Positions 19,273 to 27,699 of a DNA stretch of 64,000 nt are shown here, in pieces; the first letter of the stretch is position 1; each line of letters starts with the position of its first letter. The stretch lies in NCBI RefSeq assembly GCF_045310675.1, contig NZ_JBJHZZ010000002.1, positions 248,001-312,000 on the forward strand, written 5' to 3'. A model generated the notes under the pieces. The model was not told the DNA's origin. It did not search any database and saw only the letters and a list, made by a program, of their open reading frames with translations. Made by a program: the position numbers and the translations under genes. This DNA comes from Clostridium_AT stratigraminis. Lineage in GTDB: Bacteria > Bacillota > Clostridia > Clostridiales > Clostridiaceae.

Positions 19273-19806
19273 ATGGAAAAGCGCCGAATAAAGTCGAGAA
19301 ATAAAACAGTTGATATTGTACAAGTTGCACTTATGGCAGCAATGGCTTTTATTGTAACATATGTTATTGAAATACCAGTAGGTACAAAGGCAGTACTGCA
19401 TTTAGGAGACACTATTGTATTTGCTGCAGCAATTTTACTAGGAAAAAAGAAGGCAGCATTAGCTGCAGCTCTTGGAATGGGATTATTTGATTTATTATCG
19501 CCATATGCAATTTGGGCTCCTTTTACTTTTGTTATAAAAGGCGTTATGGCCTATATTGCTGCTTCTATAGCCCTTAGAAATGCCTATAATGGAGAGAACC
19601 TCATTAATAACATAATAGGTTTCGCAATTGCAGGAATTTGGATGATTTTAGGTTACTTTATTGCCGGAGGAATTATATATGGAAGCTTTATAGTTGCCTT
19701 AGGAGATATACCAGGCAATGTAATTCAAGTGGCAGCAGGAATTATACTTTCAATTCCATTAATTAAGGCTTTGAAAAGAGCTAATATTTTCAAGAACAAT
19801 CTTTAA
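19273..19806 (+). CDS. ECF transporter S component
   Basis: A 177-residue membrane protein with about five or six predicted helices, typical of substrate-binding S components of energy-coupling factor vitamin or metal transporters. These share the EcfA/A'/T module encoded elsewhere. Seen: a basic N-terminus (KRRIKSRNKT), VALMAAMAFIVTYVI with the small-residue helix-1 packing motif used to dock EcfT, HLGDTIVFAAAILLG and GMGLFDLLSPYAIWAPFTF. The best match is the PF07155-type S components. The ligand is not predictable; no riboswitch is seen in the leader. A candidate promoter is TTGAAA (19196) with TATAAT (19217) and a short 15-base spacer. The ribosome binding site is the GGACGGGTGGG stretch. 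Confidence 0.8.
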   Translation: MEKRRIKSRNKTVDIVQVALMAAMAFIVTYVIEIPVGTKAVLHLGDTIVFAAAILLGKKKAALAAALGMGLFDLLSPYAIWAPFTFVIKGVMAYIAASIALRNAYNGENLINNIIGFAIAGIWMILGYFIAGGIIYGSFIVALGDIPGNVIQVAAGIILSIPLIKALKRANIFKNNL

Positions 19807-19817
19807 ATTTATTACTT

Positions 19818-19866
19818 AAAAGGGCTGTATCAAAATATGCACTATTTTGATACAGCCCTTTTATTA
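19818..19866 (+). terminator. Intrinsic terminator after the ECF gene
   Basis: A long perfect stem built on AAAGGGCTGTATCAAAAT / ATTTTGATACAGCCCTTT with a short loop, followed by T. Confidence 0.85.
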
Positions 19867-19877
19867 TACAAAAAATT

Positions 19878-19902
19878 AAAAGAGAGGTATATCTACCTCT
19901 CT
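19878..19902 (-). terminator. Terminator of the zinc-ribbon gene
   Basis: The 9-bp stem AGAGAGGTA / TACCTCTCT lies 4 bases past the minus-strand stop, followed on that strand by TTTT. Confidence 0.7.
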
Positions 19903-19905
19903 AAA

Positions 19906-20076
19906 TTAGAATCTTCTTTCTCTTTGGCTGTTCTTTTCGTTCTTTCTAGCTCTTCTACAATCTGGGCATCTTACTGGATCATTTTCGAATCCTTTTTCCT
20001 TATAGAAAGCTTGCTCGCCTTCTGTAAATACAAATTCTTTTCCACAATCTTTGCAAACGATGTTTCTATCTGCCAT
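19906..20076 (-). CDS. Small zinc-ribbon protein
   Basis: A 56-residue protein starting MADRNIVCKDCGKEFVFTEG. Two CxxC knuckles are visible: CKDC (8-11) and CPDC (37-40), separated by the conserved FxxGEQAFYxxKGFxxxPxRC segment. The C-terminus is strongly basic (RRARKNEKNSQRERR). This matches the short zinc-ribbon family (zf-trcl type) common in clostridia, with an unknown nucleic-acid or redox role. GGAGG precedes the ATG by 8 bases. It has a good promoter and a terminator of its own, with a roughly 118-base 5' leader. The plus-strand reading frame over the same bases has no such support. Confidence 0.88.
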   Translation of the reverse strand: MADRNIVCKDCGKEFVFTEGEQAFYKEKGFENDPVRCPDCRRARKNEKNSQRERRF

Positions 20077-20200
20077 GTTAAAAATCCTCCTTTAATCATA
20101 GGGACTAATTGTTCATAGATCACATTCCCTTAAAATGATTAAAGGGGTAGAAGTGCCTTGAAAAATTAACCCGAAAATATATGAGCTTTGCTCAATAATA

Positions 20201-20228
20201 ATTATATCACATCAATAATAAAATTCAA
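20201..20228 (-). promoter_or_regulatory. Promoter of the zinc-ribbon gene
   Basis: On the minus strand TTGAAT (20223-20228), a 16-base spacer and TGA-TATAAT (20201-20206). The roughly 118-base leader down to 20077 contains a GAGCAAAGCTC hairpin near its start. Confidence 0.65.
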
Positions 20229-20401
20229 TATACCTTAAAAGTTATATTATAAAAAATATAGGTAATTATTTGAAAAAGTTAGAAGATTTCGGATGATTTT
20301 TTAAAATAAATAGATTTTATTAATTTTAGTTGCTAAACTATGAAAATTTGATTAATATATTTATAGTAACATATGGAAAAAGGAAAGGAAGGTAATTTTT
20401 T

Positions 20402-20893
20402 ATGCCAAGTACATATTCATTTGATGTAGTTTCAGAAGTTGATATGCAGGAAGTTGACAATGCTGTTAATCAAGCAAGGAAAGAAATAGAGCAGAGATAT
20501 GATTTTAAAGGAAGCAAAACAGAAATTGAAGTTAATAATGATGAAATAAAAGTCAGCTCTGATGATGAATTTAGACTAAAAGCTGTTATTGAAATTTTAA
20601 AAGCTAAATTTGTAAAAAGAGGAATATCTCCAAAAGCATTAGATTTGGGCAAAATAGAAAAAGCCACTATGGGTACTGTTAAACAAAATGGAAAGCTTGT
20701 AAAAGGAATTTCAAAGGAAAAGGCTAAAGAAATAGTAGCAGAAATTAAAAATAGTAAGCTTAAGGTGCAGGCTCAAATCATGGAAAATCAAGTAAGAGTT
20801 TCTGCAAAGGACAAGGATGATTTGCAGGCTATTATAGGTTTACTTAAGGGTAAAGACTTTGGAATTGACCTGCAGTTTACAAACTATAGATAA
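20402..20893 (+). CDS. yajQ: YajQ-family nucleotide-binding protein
   Basis: A 163-residue cytoplasmic protein with two ferredoxin-like halves. Seen: the family opening PSTYSFDVVSEVDMQEVDNAVNQA, the RYDFKGS motif (about 34) and the C-terminal KGKDFGIDLQFTNYR. YajQ proteins bind tRNA and nucleotides; the Xanthomonas member binds cyclic di-GMP, so a c-di-GMP effector role is possible here but is not shown by the sequence. An AAGGAAGG ribosome binding site precedes the ATG. A DUF554 gene follows 20 bases after the stop and is probably cotranscribed. Confidence 0.95.
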   Translation: MPSTYSFDVVSEVDMQEVDNAVNQARKEIEQRYDFKGSKTEIEVNNDEIKVSSDDEFRLKAVIEILKAKFVKRGISPKALDLGKIEKATMGTVKQNGKLVKGISKEKAKEIVAEIKNSKLKVQAQIMENQVRVSAKDKDDLQAIIGLLKGKDFGIDLQFTNYR

Positions 20894-20913
20894 GAAGCAA
20901 GGGTCGTGATGGG

Positions 20914-21591
20914 GTGTTGGGAACTATTGTAAATGCATTAGCTATTATTGGAGGAAGCCTTGTTGGTTTTATTCTTAAAGGCGGGATTCCAAAGAAAATT
21001 AATGAAACTATTATTAAGGGCTTAGCCCTTTGCATTTTGGTAATAGGAATATCAGGAGCCATAAAATCTCAAAATATGCTGGTGGTAATCTGTTCTATAG
21101 TTATAGGGGCACTTATTGGTGAAGCCATTGATATAGATGCAAGATTATTTAAATTAGGAGATTCAATAGAACACAAGCTTCAAGGAAAAGGCGGGAAAAT
21201 TTCTGAAGGCTTTGTAACAGCAAGTTTAGTTTATTGCGTTGGAGCTATGGCCATTGTAGGTTCCTTAAACAGCGGTTTAAAGGGGGATAATAGTATACTC
21301 TTTACAAAGTCTGTGCTAGACGGTATTTCAGCAATAATGTTTACTTCAACTTTAGGAATAGGAGTAGCTTTATCTGCAATTCCAGTCTTTTTATACCAAG
21401 GAATTATTACAATTGGAGCTTCCTATTTACAAGGTATTTTGACACAGACAGCTATAATAACTGAAATTTCTGCAGTGGGAAGTGTGCTCATAATGGGACT
21501 TGGCTTTAACATGCTTGGACTTACAAAAATAAAGGTTGCAAACTTTCTTCCTGCAGTATTTATTCCTATAATTTATTTTTTAATTTTTTAG
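20914..21591 (+). CDS. DUF554 family membrane protein
   Basis: A 225-residue protein with about six or seven predicted membrane helices, of the DUF554 (YdfK/YqgA) family. The molecular function is unknown. Seen: MLGTIVNALAIIGGSLVGF at the start, GEAIDIDARLFKLGDSIE in the loop, GFVTASLVYCVGAMAIVGSLNSGL and GIGVALSAIPVFLYQG, all family signatures. The start is GTG at 20914; TTG at 20917 is the alternative. No convincing Shine-Dalgarno is close, consistent with translation coupled to yajQ 20 bases upstream. Confidence 0.88.
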   Translation: MLGTIVNALAIIGGSLVGFILKGGIPKKINETIIKGLALCILVIGISGAIKSQNMLVVICSIVIGALIGEAIDIDARLFKLGDSIEHKLQGKGGKISEGFVTASLVYCVGAMAIVGSLNSGLKGDNSILFTKSVLDGISAIMFTSTLGIGVALSAIPVFLYQGIITIGASYLQGILTQTAIITEISAVGSVLIMGLGFNMLGLTKIKVANFLPAVFIPIIYFLIF

Positions 21592-21612
21592 ATATTACTA
21601 TAAATATATAAA

Positions 21613-21647
21613 GAACCTCATGTTTTAATAAAAAACATGGGGTTTTT
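21613..21647 (+). terminator. Terminator of yajQ-DUF554
   Basis: The stem AACCTCATGTTTT / AAAACATGGGGTT is followed by TTT. Confidence 0.75.
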
Positions 21648-21662
21648 CAATATCTAAGTAAT

Positions 21663-21698
21663 AAAAATTAAAGAAGGAAGAATCCTTCTTTAATTTTT
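21663..21698 (-). terminator. Terminator of the 47-residue gene
   Basis: A 16-bp inverted repeat, AAAAATTAAAGAAGGA with its complement at 21683-21698 around a 4-base loop. On the minus strand it starts at the stop codon and ends in T. Confidence 0.75.
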
Positions 21699-21841
21699 TA
21701 CTTACTATTATTTTTGAACTTTTCCTTAGTATTTTCTTCTTGAGCCTTATTATTTTGTTTATAGGCTGCACTTCTTGAATGATATTTACAACTGTTAGGA
21801 CCAGATGAAGGCTCCTGATGCTCATTTTCTTTTCTTCCCAT
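21698..21841 (-). CDS. Small hydrophilic protein of unknown function
   Basis: Not recognised. A 47-residue, very polar protein starting MGRKENEHQEPSSGPNSCKY and rich in Lys, Asn and Glu, with a single Cys in SCKYH. It is supported by a GGATGG box about 11 bases before the ATG and a strong terminator placed exactly at its stop codon. The longer overlapping minus-strand frame (21625-21855) runs through that terminator and is unlikely. Small Asn/Lys-rich proteins of this kind are often spore- or stress-associated in clostridia, but nothing here proves it. Confidence 0.6.
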   Translation of the reverse strand: MGRKENEHQEPSSGPNSCKYHSRSAAYKQNNKAQEENTKEKFKNNSK

Positions 21842-21957
21842 AGCTTAATCACCATCCTTATAATGCCTGCAGTTATAGTATGTGATTATTTTTCATATTT
21901 AAACTATGAGAAAGATTAATTTATTAAACAGGAAGCCTCAATTTTAGTTTTCATGCA

Positions 21958-23871
21958 TTATATAAGTTGTTCCCAATCTAGATATAACTGTTCTAAAATA
22001 CTGTTTGCAGCGGCAATTTCTTTATTTACCTCTTCACTTTTCTCAGGATTTGAATAAGTTTCCTTAAGACATAGCAGGTTTTGTAATTCTGCTAGCTTTT
22101 TTTCATTACTGCTGATTTCCGCTTCGATATTTTTAACTTTTAAAAGTTTTTCTTTTTCCTGCTTTTCTATTTCTCTTTTTTTCTTTCTTTCTTCTTGAAT
22201 TTGAGTTTTAGTTTTTCCCTGGGCTGCTATTTCTTCTTCAAATCTTAAAGGATTTTTCTTTTTTTCTATATAGTAGCTATAATTACCTAGATATTCTTTA
22301 ACTCCATCTTCTTTAAGTTCATAAATTTTATTAATTACCTTATTTAAAAAATATCTGTCATGTGAAATAACCAGCACTGTACCATCATAATTTAGAATGG
22401 ATTCCTCTAAAGCTTCTCTAGATGGTATATCCAAATGATTTGTAGGTTCGTCTAAAAGTAAGAAATTAGATTTAGAAAGCATTAGTTTTAATAGATTTAT
22501 TCTACATTTTTCCCCACCGCTAAGTGTATCAATGTTCTTAAATACATCATCACCTGTGAATAAAAATGCTGCCAAAGCATTTCTAAGCTCTGTAGTAGTC
22601 ATATTAGGGAAATCATCCCAAACTTCATCTATAACACTTTTCTCTGAATGCAAATTAGACTGCTCCTGATCATAGTAGCCAATAAAAACATTTTTGCCGA
22701 GAACCTTAACACCTGCATCTTTTTCAAGGTTATCCATAATAATTCTAAATAAGGTGGTTTTTCCTCTCCCATTTTCTCCGATTAATGCTGTTCTTTCTCC
22801 TCTTTTAATATCCAAATCCAAGTTTTTAAACAAAAGCTTTTCACCAAAGGCTTTACTTAAATTTTCAATATGCAGAACATCATTACCAGATTTTATTTGG
22901 GTTTCAAAGGAAATTTTAGCAGCTTTTTTATCCTTATCAGGTGCCTCGATTCTTACAATCTTATCAAGTGCCTTTTCTCTGCTTTCAGCAGCCTTAATAC
23001 TTTTCTCTCTATTAAAGGAACGGTAGCGTTCAATTATTTCTTCCTGTCTTTTAATTTCAGCTTGCTGAATATTATAGGCCTTAAGCTGAACTTCATAATT
23101 TTTCTTTTTAAGTTCTACAAAAGCAGTATAATTTCCATTATAGCTGTTTACACGTCCGTTAATTAGTTCAATAGTCTTATTAGTAATAGAATCTAAGAAA
23201 AACCTATCATGGGAAATTAAAATAACTGTACCTTTATAATTCTTTAAATATTCTTCAAGCCATTCAATGGCATCTAAATCAAGATGATTTGTAGGTTCAT
23301 CTAGCAAAAGAATATCTGGGTTAGTTAATAACAGTTTAGAAAGTGCAACCATTGTTTTTTGACCGCCGCTTAAGATATTGATATTTTTATTAAAATCCTC
23401 TTCATTAAAACCGAGGCCTTTTAAAACCCTATTAATATCTGCCTGATAGGTAAAACCGCCTCTGTTATTATAAAGATCTGTTAAGGAGGAGTATTCATGA
23501 ATAATTTTTTCATGATAATCCTTCCTTGAGCTGTCATAGGGTTCATTTAATTTTTCAGTTAATTCCTTTATTCTATTTTCCATTTCAATAAGTTCATTAA
23601 ATACTGTTAAAAGCTCATCATAAATAGAATTAGTACTTTCTAAGGCTAAGTGCTGAGATAAGTAGCCAATCCTCTTATTTTTTTCAATAAATAAATCACC
23701 TTTATCTTGTTCCAGCTGACCTGTTAGAATTTTGAAAAGTGTTGATTTTCCAGCACCATTAGCACCTATTAAACCAACTTTCTCACCTTCGTTTATATTA
23801 AAAGTAATTGAATTTAATATAACTTCAATACCATAGCTCTTATTTATTTCCTTACAACTTAAAACTATCAC
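21958..23871 (-). CDS. ABC-F family ATPase (YdiF/Uup-like)
   Basis: A 637-residue soluble protein with two ABC ATPase cassettes and no membrane domain. These proteins act on ribosomes as translation factors or antibiotic-protection factors. Seen: Walker A GANGAGKST and GENGRGKTT, signature motifs LSGGQ and LSGGE, both followed by LLLDEPTNHLD, and ISHDRFFL / ISHDRYFL switch regions. The C-terminal about 90 residues form a Lys/Glu-rich coiled coil as in YdiF and Uup. The start is GTG at 23871 (MIVLSCKEINKSYG), preceded at 8 bases by GGAG; an in-frame ATG at 23895 lies upstream of that box. It is divergent from rex. Resistance versus housekeeping role cannot be told. Confidence 0.92.
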   Translation of the reverse strand: MIVLSCKEINKSYGIEVILNSITFNINEGEKVGLIGANGAGKSTLFKILTGQLEQDKGDLFIEKNKRIGYLSQHLALESTNSIYDELLTVFNELIEMENRIKELTEKLNEPYDSSRKDYHEKIIHEYSSLTDLYNNRGGFTYQADINRVLKGLGFNEEDFNKNINILSGGQKTMVALSKLLLTNPDILLLDEPTNHLDLDAIEWLEEYLKNYKGTVILISHDRFFLDSITNKTIELINGRVNSYNGNYTAFVELKKKNYEVQLKAYNIQQAEIKRQEEIIERYRSFNREKSIKAAESREKALDKIVRIEAPDKDKKAAKISFETQIKSGNDVLHIENLSKAFGEKLLFKNLDLDIKRGERTALIGENGRGKTTLFRIIMDNLEKDAGVKVLGKNVFIGYYDQEQSNLHSEKSVIDEVWDDFPNMTTTELRNALAAFLFTGDDVFKNIDTLSGGEKCRINLLKLMLSKSNFLLLDEPTNHLDIPSREALEESILNYDGTVLVISHDRYFLNKVINKIYELKEDGVKEYLGNYSYYIEKKKNPLRFEEEIAAQGKTKTQIQEERKKKREIEKQEKEKLLKVKNIEAEISSNEKKLAELQNLLCLKETYSNPEKSEEVNKEIAAANSILEQLYLDWEQLI

Positions 23872-23981
23872 TTTTATCACTCCAAATTTTTTCATCCATT
23901 AGTGTATATTGTACTATGTTATAGAGATATTTAAAAGAGGCATAAGCTTTACTATTCTTTTATTACTTATTAACAAAAATA

Positions 23982-24010
23982 TTGACAGTAAAAAAAAATT
24001 AGGTAATACT
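23982..24010 (+). promoter_or_regulatory. Promoter of rex
   Basis: TTGACA (23982-23987), a 17-base A-rich spacer and AATACT (24005-24010). A Rex-like half-site TTAACAA lies just upstream (about 23970), but no full palindrome is seen. Confidence 0.6.
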
Positions 24011-24054
24011 ATAAGGTATATATTAAAAATAACTTAATGGATGTGAGGAAAGCA

Positions 24055-24696
24055 ATGGATAAAAAGAAAAATAATATATCAATGGCTGTTATAAAAAGGC
24101 TTCCTAAATATCATAGATATTTACAAGAATTATTAGAAAATGATATTGATAGAATTTCATCAAAAGAGCTTAGTGAAAAAATAGGCTTTACTGCTTCTCA
24201 AATTAGGCAAGACTTAAATTGCTTTGGTGATTTTGGTCAGCAGGGTTATGGTTATAATGTAAAAGATTTAAGCAATGAAATACGTTCAATTTTAGGGCTT
24301 ACAAAAGATTACAACACAATAATTATCGGTGCTGGTAATATAGGTCAGGCCATTGCAAATTATACTAGATTTGATAGGTTAGGTTTTTCTCTACTTGGTA
24401 TATTTGATGCAAACCCTAAGATGGTTGGACTAAGTATAAGAGATGTTGAAATTAAAGATGTTGATAATCTGCCAGAATTCTTGCACAAAAATAAAGTTGA
24501 TATTGGAATAATATGTGTTCCCAAAAATAGTGCACAAAAGGTTTGTGATGCCTTAGTTAAAAATGGAGTTAAAGCTATTTGGAATTTTGCACCTACTGAT
24601 TTAGAAATTCCTGAGGATGTTGTAGTTGAAAATGTACATTTAAGTGAAAGCTTGCTTACTCTTTCTTATTTATTAAAGGATAGAAACGAAGAGTAA
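24055..24696 (+). CDS. rex: Redox-sensing transcriptional repressor Rex
   Basis: A 213-residue homodimeric repressor that binds DNA when the NADH/NAD+ ratio is low and is released by NADH. Seen: an N-terminal winged helix (AVIKRLPKYHRYLQELLE; SSKELSEKIGFTASQIRQDL; FGDFGQQGYGY), the Rossmann nucleotide motif GAGNIGQAI, and the C-terminal domain-swapped helix. ATG at 24055 is preferred because GAGG (24045-24048) lies 6 bases before it; the in-frame ATG at 24037 precedes that box. In clostridia Rex controls the butyryl-CoA operon, which starts 176 bases downstream and carries a Rex box. Confidence 0.97.
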   Translation: MDKKKNNISMAVIKRLPKYHRYLQELLENDIDRISSKELSEKIGFTASQIRQDLNCFGDFGQQGYGYNVKDLSNEIRSILGLTKDYNTIIIGAGNIGQAIANYTRFDRLGFSLLGIFDANPKMVGLSIRDVEIKDVDNLPEFLHKNKVDIGIICVPKNSAQKVCDALVKNGVKAIWNFAPTDLEIPEDVVVENVHLSESLLTLSYLLKDRNEE

Positions 24697-24750
24697 ACTT
24701 ATCAGAAAAATTGAACTCTTACAAATATTAAAAATAATATACACATTTAA

Positions 24751-24779
24751 TTGAAAGATAAAAATAAAAAGTGTATAAT
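24751..24779 (+). promoter_or_regulatory. Promoter of the butyryl-CoA (crt) operon
   Basis: TTGAAA (24751-24756), a 17-base spacer and TATAAT (24774-24779), a near-consensus sigma-A promoter. It lies between rex and the hairpin at 24780. Confidence 0.75.
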
Positions 24780-24812
24780 AATAATTGGAGCTGATGCTTC
24801 AATTATTTTTAT
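24780..24812 (+). terminator. Hairpin with T-run between rex and crt
   Basis: AATAATTG / CAATTATT (24780-24787 with 24800-24807), with an inner AGC/GCT pairing, then TTT. It would end rex read-through, while transcripts from the crt promoter start inside its 5' arm. Confidence 0.6.
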
Positions 24813-24818
24813 ACACTT

Positions 24819-24836
24819 TTGTTAATATTTTAACAT
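24819..24836 (+). promoter_or_regulatory. Rex operator
   Basis: TTGTTAA-TATT-TTAACAT, one mismatch from the clostridial Rex consensus TTGTTAAnnnnTTAACAA. It is 36 bases upstream of the crt start. Confidence 0.9.
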
Positions 24837-24871
24837 AGTGAAGTTTATATTTAAAATACGGGGGGATATGG

Positions 24872-25648
24872 GTGAATAATATTATTTTTGAAAAGGAAAA
24901 TCATATTGCTATTGTGACTATTAATAGACCTAAGGCATTAAATGCATTAAATTCAGAAACGCTTTTTGAGCTAGATCAAACTATAGACGAGATACTTAAG
25001 GATGAGGACATTTATGTAGTATTAATAACAGGAGCTGGAGAAAAAGCTTTTGTTGCTGGAGCAGATATTATGGAGATGAAGGACTTAAATGTAATACAAG
25101 GAAGAAAGTTCAGTATGCTCGGCAATAAGATTTTTAGGAAGATAGAGAACATGGAAAAGCCTGTTATAGCAGCGTTAAACGGTTTCACCTTAGGAGGTGG
25201 CTGTGAACTTGCTATGGCTTGTGATATAAGAATTGCTTCTACAAAGGCAAAATTTGGTCAGCCGGAAGTGGGACTAGGTATAACACCAGGCTTTGGCGGA
25301 ACCCAGAGATTATCTAGACTGGTTGGGATGGGAACAGCCAAGGAATTATTGTACACAGGAAGGGTCATAGATTCAAATGAGGCTTATAGAATAGGTCTTG
25401 TTAACAAGCTCATAGAGCCAGAAAGGCTTATGGAAGAGGCAAAAAATCTTGCAATTTCAATAGCTGCAAATGCGCCAATAGCTGTAAAACTATGCAAGTC
25501 AGCAATCAACAGGGGCATGCAGGTGGACATAGATACAGCAATAATGTATGAGGCAGAGGTTTTTAGTGAGTGTTTTTCAACAAATGACCAAAAAGAAGGA
25601 ATGGAAGCATTTTTAGAAAATAGAAGCAAGAAGTTTTCTAATAGCTAA
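24872..25648 (+). CDS. crt: 3-hydroxybutyryl-CoA dehydratase (crotonase)
   Basis: A 258-residue enoyl-CoA hydratase that removes water from 3-hydroxybutyryl-CoA to give crotonyl-CoA in the butyrate pathway. Seen: the oxyanion-hole regions AFVAGADIMEM (about 64) and NGFTLGGGCELAMACDIR, and the catalytic glutamates in GGCELAMA and FGQPEVGLGITPGFGGTQRL. The start is GTG, preceded by GGGGGGA. It is the first gene of crt-bcd-etfB-etfA-hbd, under the Rex box at 24819, so it should be induced when NADH is high. No thiolase gene is in the cluster. Confidence 0.97.
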   Translation: MNNIIFEKENHIAIVTINRPKALNALNSETLFELDQTIDEILKDEDIYVVLITGAGEKAFVAGADIMEMKDLNVIQGRKFSMLGNKIFRKIENMEKPVIAALNGFTLGGGCELAMACDIRIASTKAKFGQPEVGLGITPGFGGTQRLSRLVGMGTAKELLYTGRVIDSNEAYRIGLVNKLIEPERLMEEAKNLAISIAANAPIAVKLCKSAINRGMQVDIDTAIMYEAEVFSECFSTNDQKEGMEAFLENRSKKFSNS

Positions 25649-25745
25649 TAATCTACAGGAAAAATGAAGTTGAGTATTAATTTTTTAAAGGAAATTTTTA
25701 TAACTCGTCTTAAAGCATAGAATTGTATAAAGTGGGGGGAAATTT

Positions 25746-26885
25746 ATGGATTTTACATTTACAAGAGAGCAGGAATTTGTCAGACAAATGGTTAAGGAAT
25801 TTGCAGAAAATGAAGTTAAACCAATTGCTGCCGAAATAGATGAAACCGAAAGGTTCCCAATTGAAAATGTAAAAAAGATGGCAAGGTTTAATATGATGGG
25901 AATACCTTTTCCAGTAGAATACGGCGGAGCTGGCGGAGACAATCTTTCTTATATAATTGCTGTAGAAGAATTATCCAAGGTTTGCGGATCAACAGGGGTT
26001 ATACTTTCAGCTCATACTTCCCTTTGTGCAGGCTTAATTCATCAGTTTGGAAATGCTATGCAAAAGGAGAAATATTTAATACCTCTTGCTAAAGGGGAGA
26101 AGCTAGGTGCCTTTGGGCTTACTGAGCCAAATGCTGGTACAGACGCTGCAGGTCAGCAAACTACAGCTATCCTGGAAGGAGATCATTATGTAATAAATGG
26201 TTCTAAGATTTTCATAACAAATGGAGGAGCTGCAGATACTTTTGTGATTTTTGCAATGACAGATAAAAGCAAAGGGGTAAAGGGAATATCAGCCTTTATA
26301 ATTGAAAAAGGCTATAAAGGTTTTTCAATAGGGAAAAGAGAAAATAAACTTGGAATAAGAGCTTCTTCAACTACTGAACTTATTTTTGAAGATTGTATCG
26401 TACCAAAAGAAAATCTAGTTGGGCAAGAAGGTAAGGGCTTTGGCATTGCCATGAAAACTTTAGATGGCGGAAGAATTGGTATAGCTGCACAAGCACTTGG
26501 AATTGCAGAAGGAGCTTATGAGGAAGCTTTAAAATATATGAAGGAAAGAAAACAATTTGGGAAAAGCATAAGTGCTTTTCAAGGACTTCAGTGGATGATT
26601 GCTGAGTTAGATGTAAAAATAGAAGCGGCCAGACTTCTTGTTTATAAGGCTGCTTTAAATAAGGATAATGGTATTCCATATTCTGTGGAGGCTGCAAGAG
26701 CAAAGCTGTTTGCTTCAGAAACGGCCATGGATGTTACTACAAAGGTTGTTCAAATTTTTGGAGGTTATGGCTATACAAAGGATTATCCAGTGGAAAGAAT
26801 GCTGAGAGATGCCAAAATAACTGAGATATACGAAGGAACATCACAGGTTCAGAAGATGGTTATTGCAGGAAGTGCGCTTCGTTAA
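25746..26885 (+). CDS. bcd: Butyryl-CoA dehydrogenase
   Basis: A 379-residue FAD acyl-CoA dehydrogenase. With EtfAB it reduces crotonyl-CoA to butyryl-CoA and, by flavin-based electron bifurcation, reduces ferredoxin with NADH. Seen: GAFGLTEPNAGTDAAGQQT (FAD/substrate loop), FITNGGAADTF, RIGIAAQALGIAEGAYEEAL and the C-terminal YTKDYPVERMLRDAKITEIYEGTS with the catalytic glutamate (IYEGTS). GGGGGG precedes the ATG. It lies 97 bases after crt and 21 bases before etfB, in the usual clostridial order. Confidence 0.97.
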   Translation: MDFTFTREQEFVRQMVKEFAENEVKPIAAEIDETERFPIENVKKMARFNMMGIPFPVEYGGAGGDNLSYIIAVEELSKVCGSTGVILSAHTSLCAGLIHQFGNAMQKEKYLIPLAKGEKLGAFGLTEPNAGTDAAGQQTTAILEGDHYVINGSKIFITNGGAADTFVIFAMTDKSKGVKGISAFIIEKGYKGFSIGKRENKLGIRASSTTELIFEDCIVPKENLVGQEGKGFGIAMKTLDGGRIGIAAQALGIAEGAYEEALKYMKERKQFGKSISAFQGLQWMIAELDVKIEAARLLVYKAALNKDNGIPYSVEAARAKLFASETAMDVTTKVVQIFGGYGYTKDYPVERMLRDAKITEIYEGTSQVQKMVIAGSALR

Positions 26886-26906
26886 CTGTAGAAATGGGGG
26901 TTTATT

Positions 26907-27686
26907 ATGAATATTATTGTATGCATTAAACAAGTACCGGATACAAATGAAGTTAAGATAGATCCGATTACTGGAACACTTATAAGAGAAGGTGTGCCTT
27001 CTATTATAAATCCAGATGATAAAAATGCACTAGAAGAGGCCTTAGTATTAAAAGAAAGATATAATGCTAATATTACTGTTATTTCCATGGGACCTCCTCA
27101 AGCTGAAAATGCTTTAAGAGAAGCCCTTGCTATGGGGGCAGATGAGGCAATATTAATCACTGACAGGGCCTTTGCAGGTGCTGATACCTTAGCTACTTCC
27201 AGAGCATTAGCTGAAGCAATTAAAAAACTTCCCTACGATATTGTATTTGCTGGAAGGCAGGCCATTGACGGGGATACAGCTCAAGTAGGTCCTGAAATAG
27301 CTGAGCATTTAAAGCTGCCTCAAGTTACTTATGTTGAAAAGGTGGAATTTGAAGGTGCTAAGCTAAAAGTTAGAAGAGCTTTAGAAGATGGCTATGAAAT
27401 TATTAAGGTAAAGACACCAGTTCTGCTAACAGCAATTAAAGAATTAAATGTTCCTAGATATATGAATATTAAGTACATTTATGAGGCCTTTAAAAAAGAA
27501 ATTAAGTTATGGAACGCAAATGATATTGATTTAGATAAATCAATGCTTGGACTTTTAGGTTCGCCTACAAAAGTTAGAAAGTCAATGACAAAAGAGGCTA
27601 AGGGTAAAGGAGAGGTAATAAATATGCCTCCTAAGGAAGCTGCAAGTGTAGCAATAGCAAAGCTTAAGGAAAAACACTTTATATAA
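26907..27686 (+). CDS. etfB: Electron transfer flavoprotein, beta subunit
   Basis: A 259-residue EtfB, partner of EtfA and Bcd. Seen: CIKQVPDTNEVKIDPITGTL at the N-terminus, GADEAILITDRAFAGADTLATS (nucleotide site), AGRQAIDGDTAQVGPEIAEHL and the recognition-loop region RRALEDGYEIIKVKTPVLLT. In bifurcating ETFs this subunit holds the FAD that accepts hydride from NADH. Gap to etfA is 13 bases. Confidence 0.96.
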   Translation: MNIIVCIKQVPDTNEVKIDPITGTLIREGVPSIINPDDKNALEEALVLKERYNANITVISMGPPQAENALREALAMGADEAILITDRAFAGADTLATSRALAEAIKKLPYDIVFAGRQAIDGDTAQVGPEIAEHLKLPQVTYVEKVEFEGAKLKVRRALEDGYEIIKVKTPVLLTAIKELNVPRYMNIKYIYEAFKKEIKLWNANDIDLDKSMLGLLGSPTKVRKSMTKEAKGKGEVINMPPKEAASVAIAKLKEKHFI

Positions 27687-27699
27687 GGGGGGGAAAAAG

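Noticed and set aside
19837..20118. Plus-strand frame of 93 residues
   Set aside because: It overlaps the minus-strand zinc-ribbon gene, which has paired CxxC motifs, a ribosome binding site, promoter and terminator; the plus frame has none and starts within a terminator stem.
21625..21855. Minus-strand frame of 76 residues
   Set aside because: It runs through the terminator at 21663-21698; the shorter frame 21698-21841 ends exactly at that terminator and has its own ribosome binding site.
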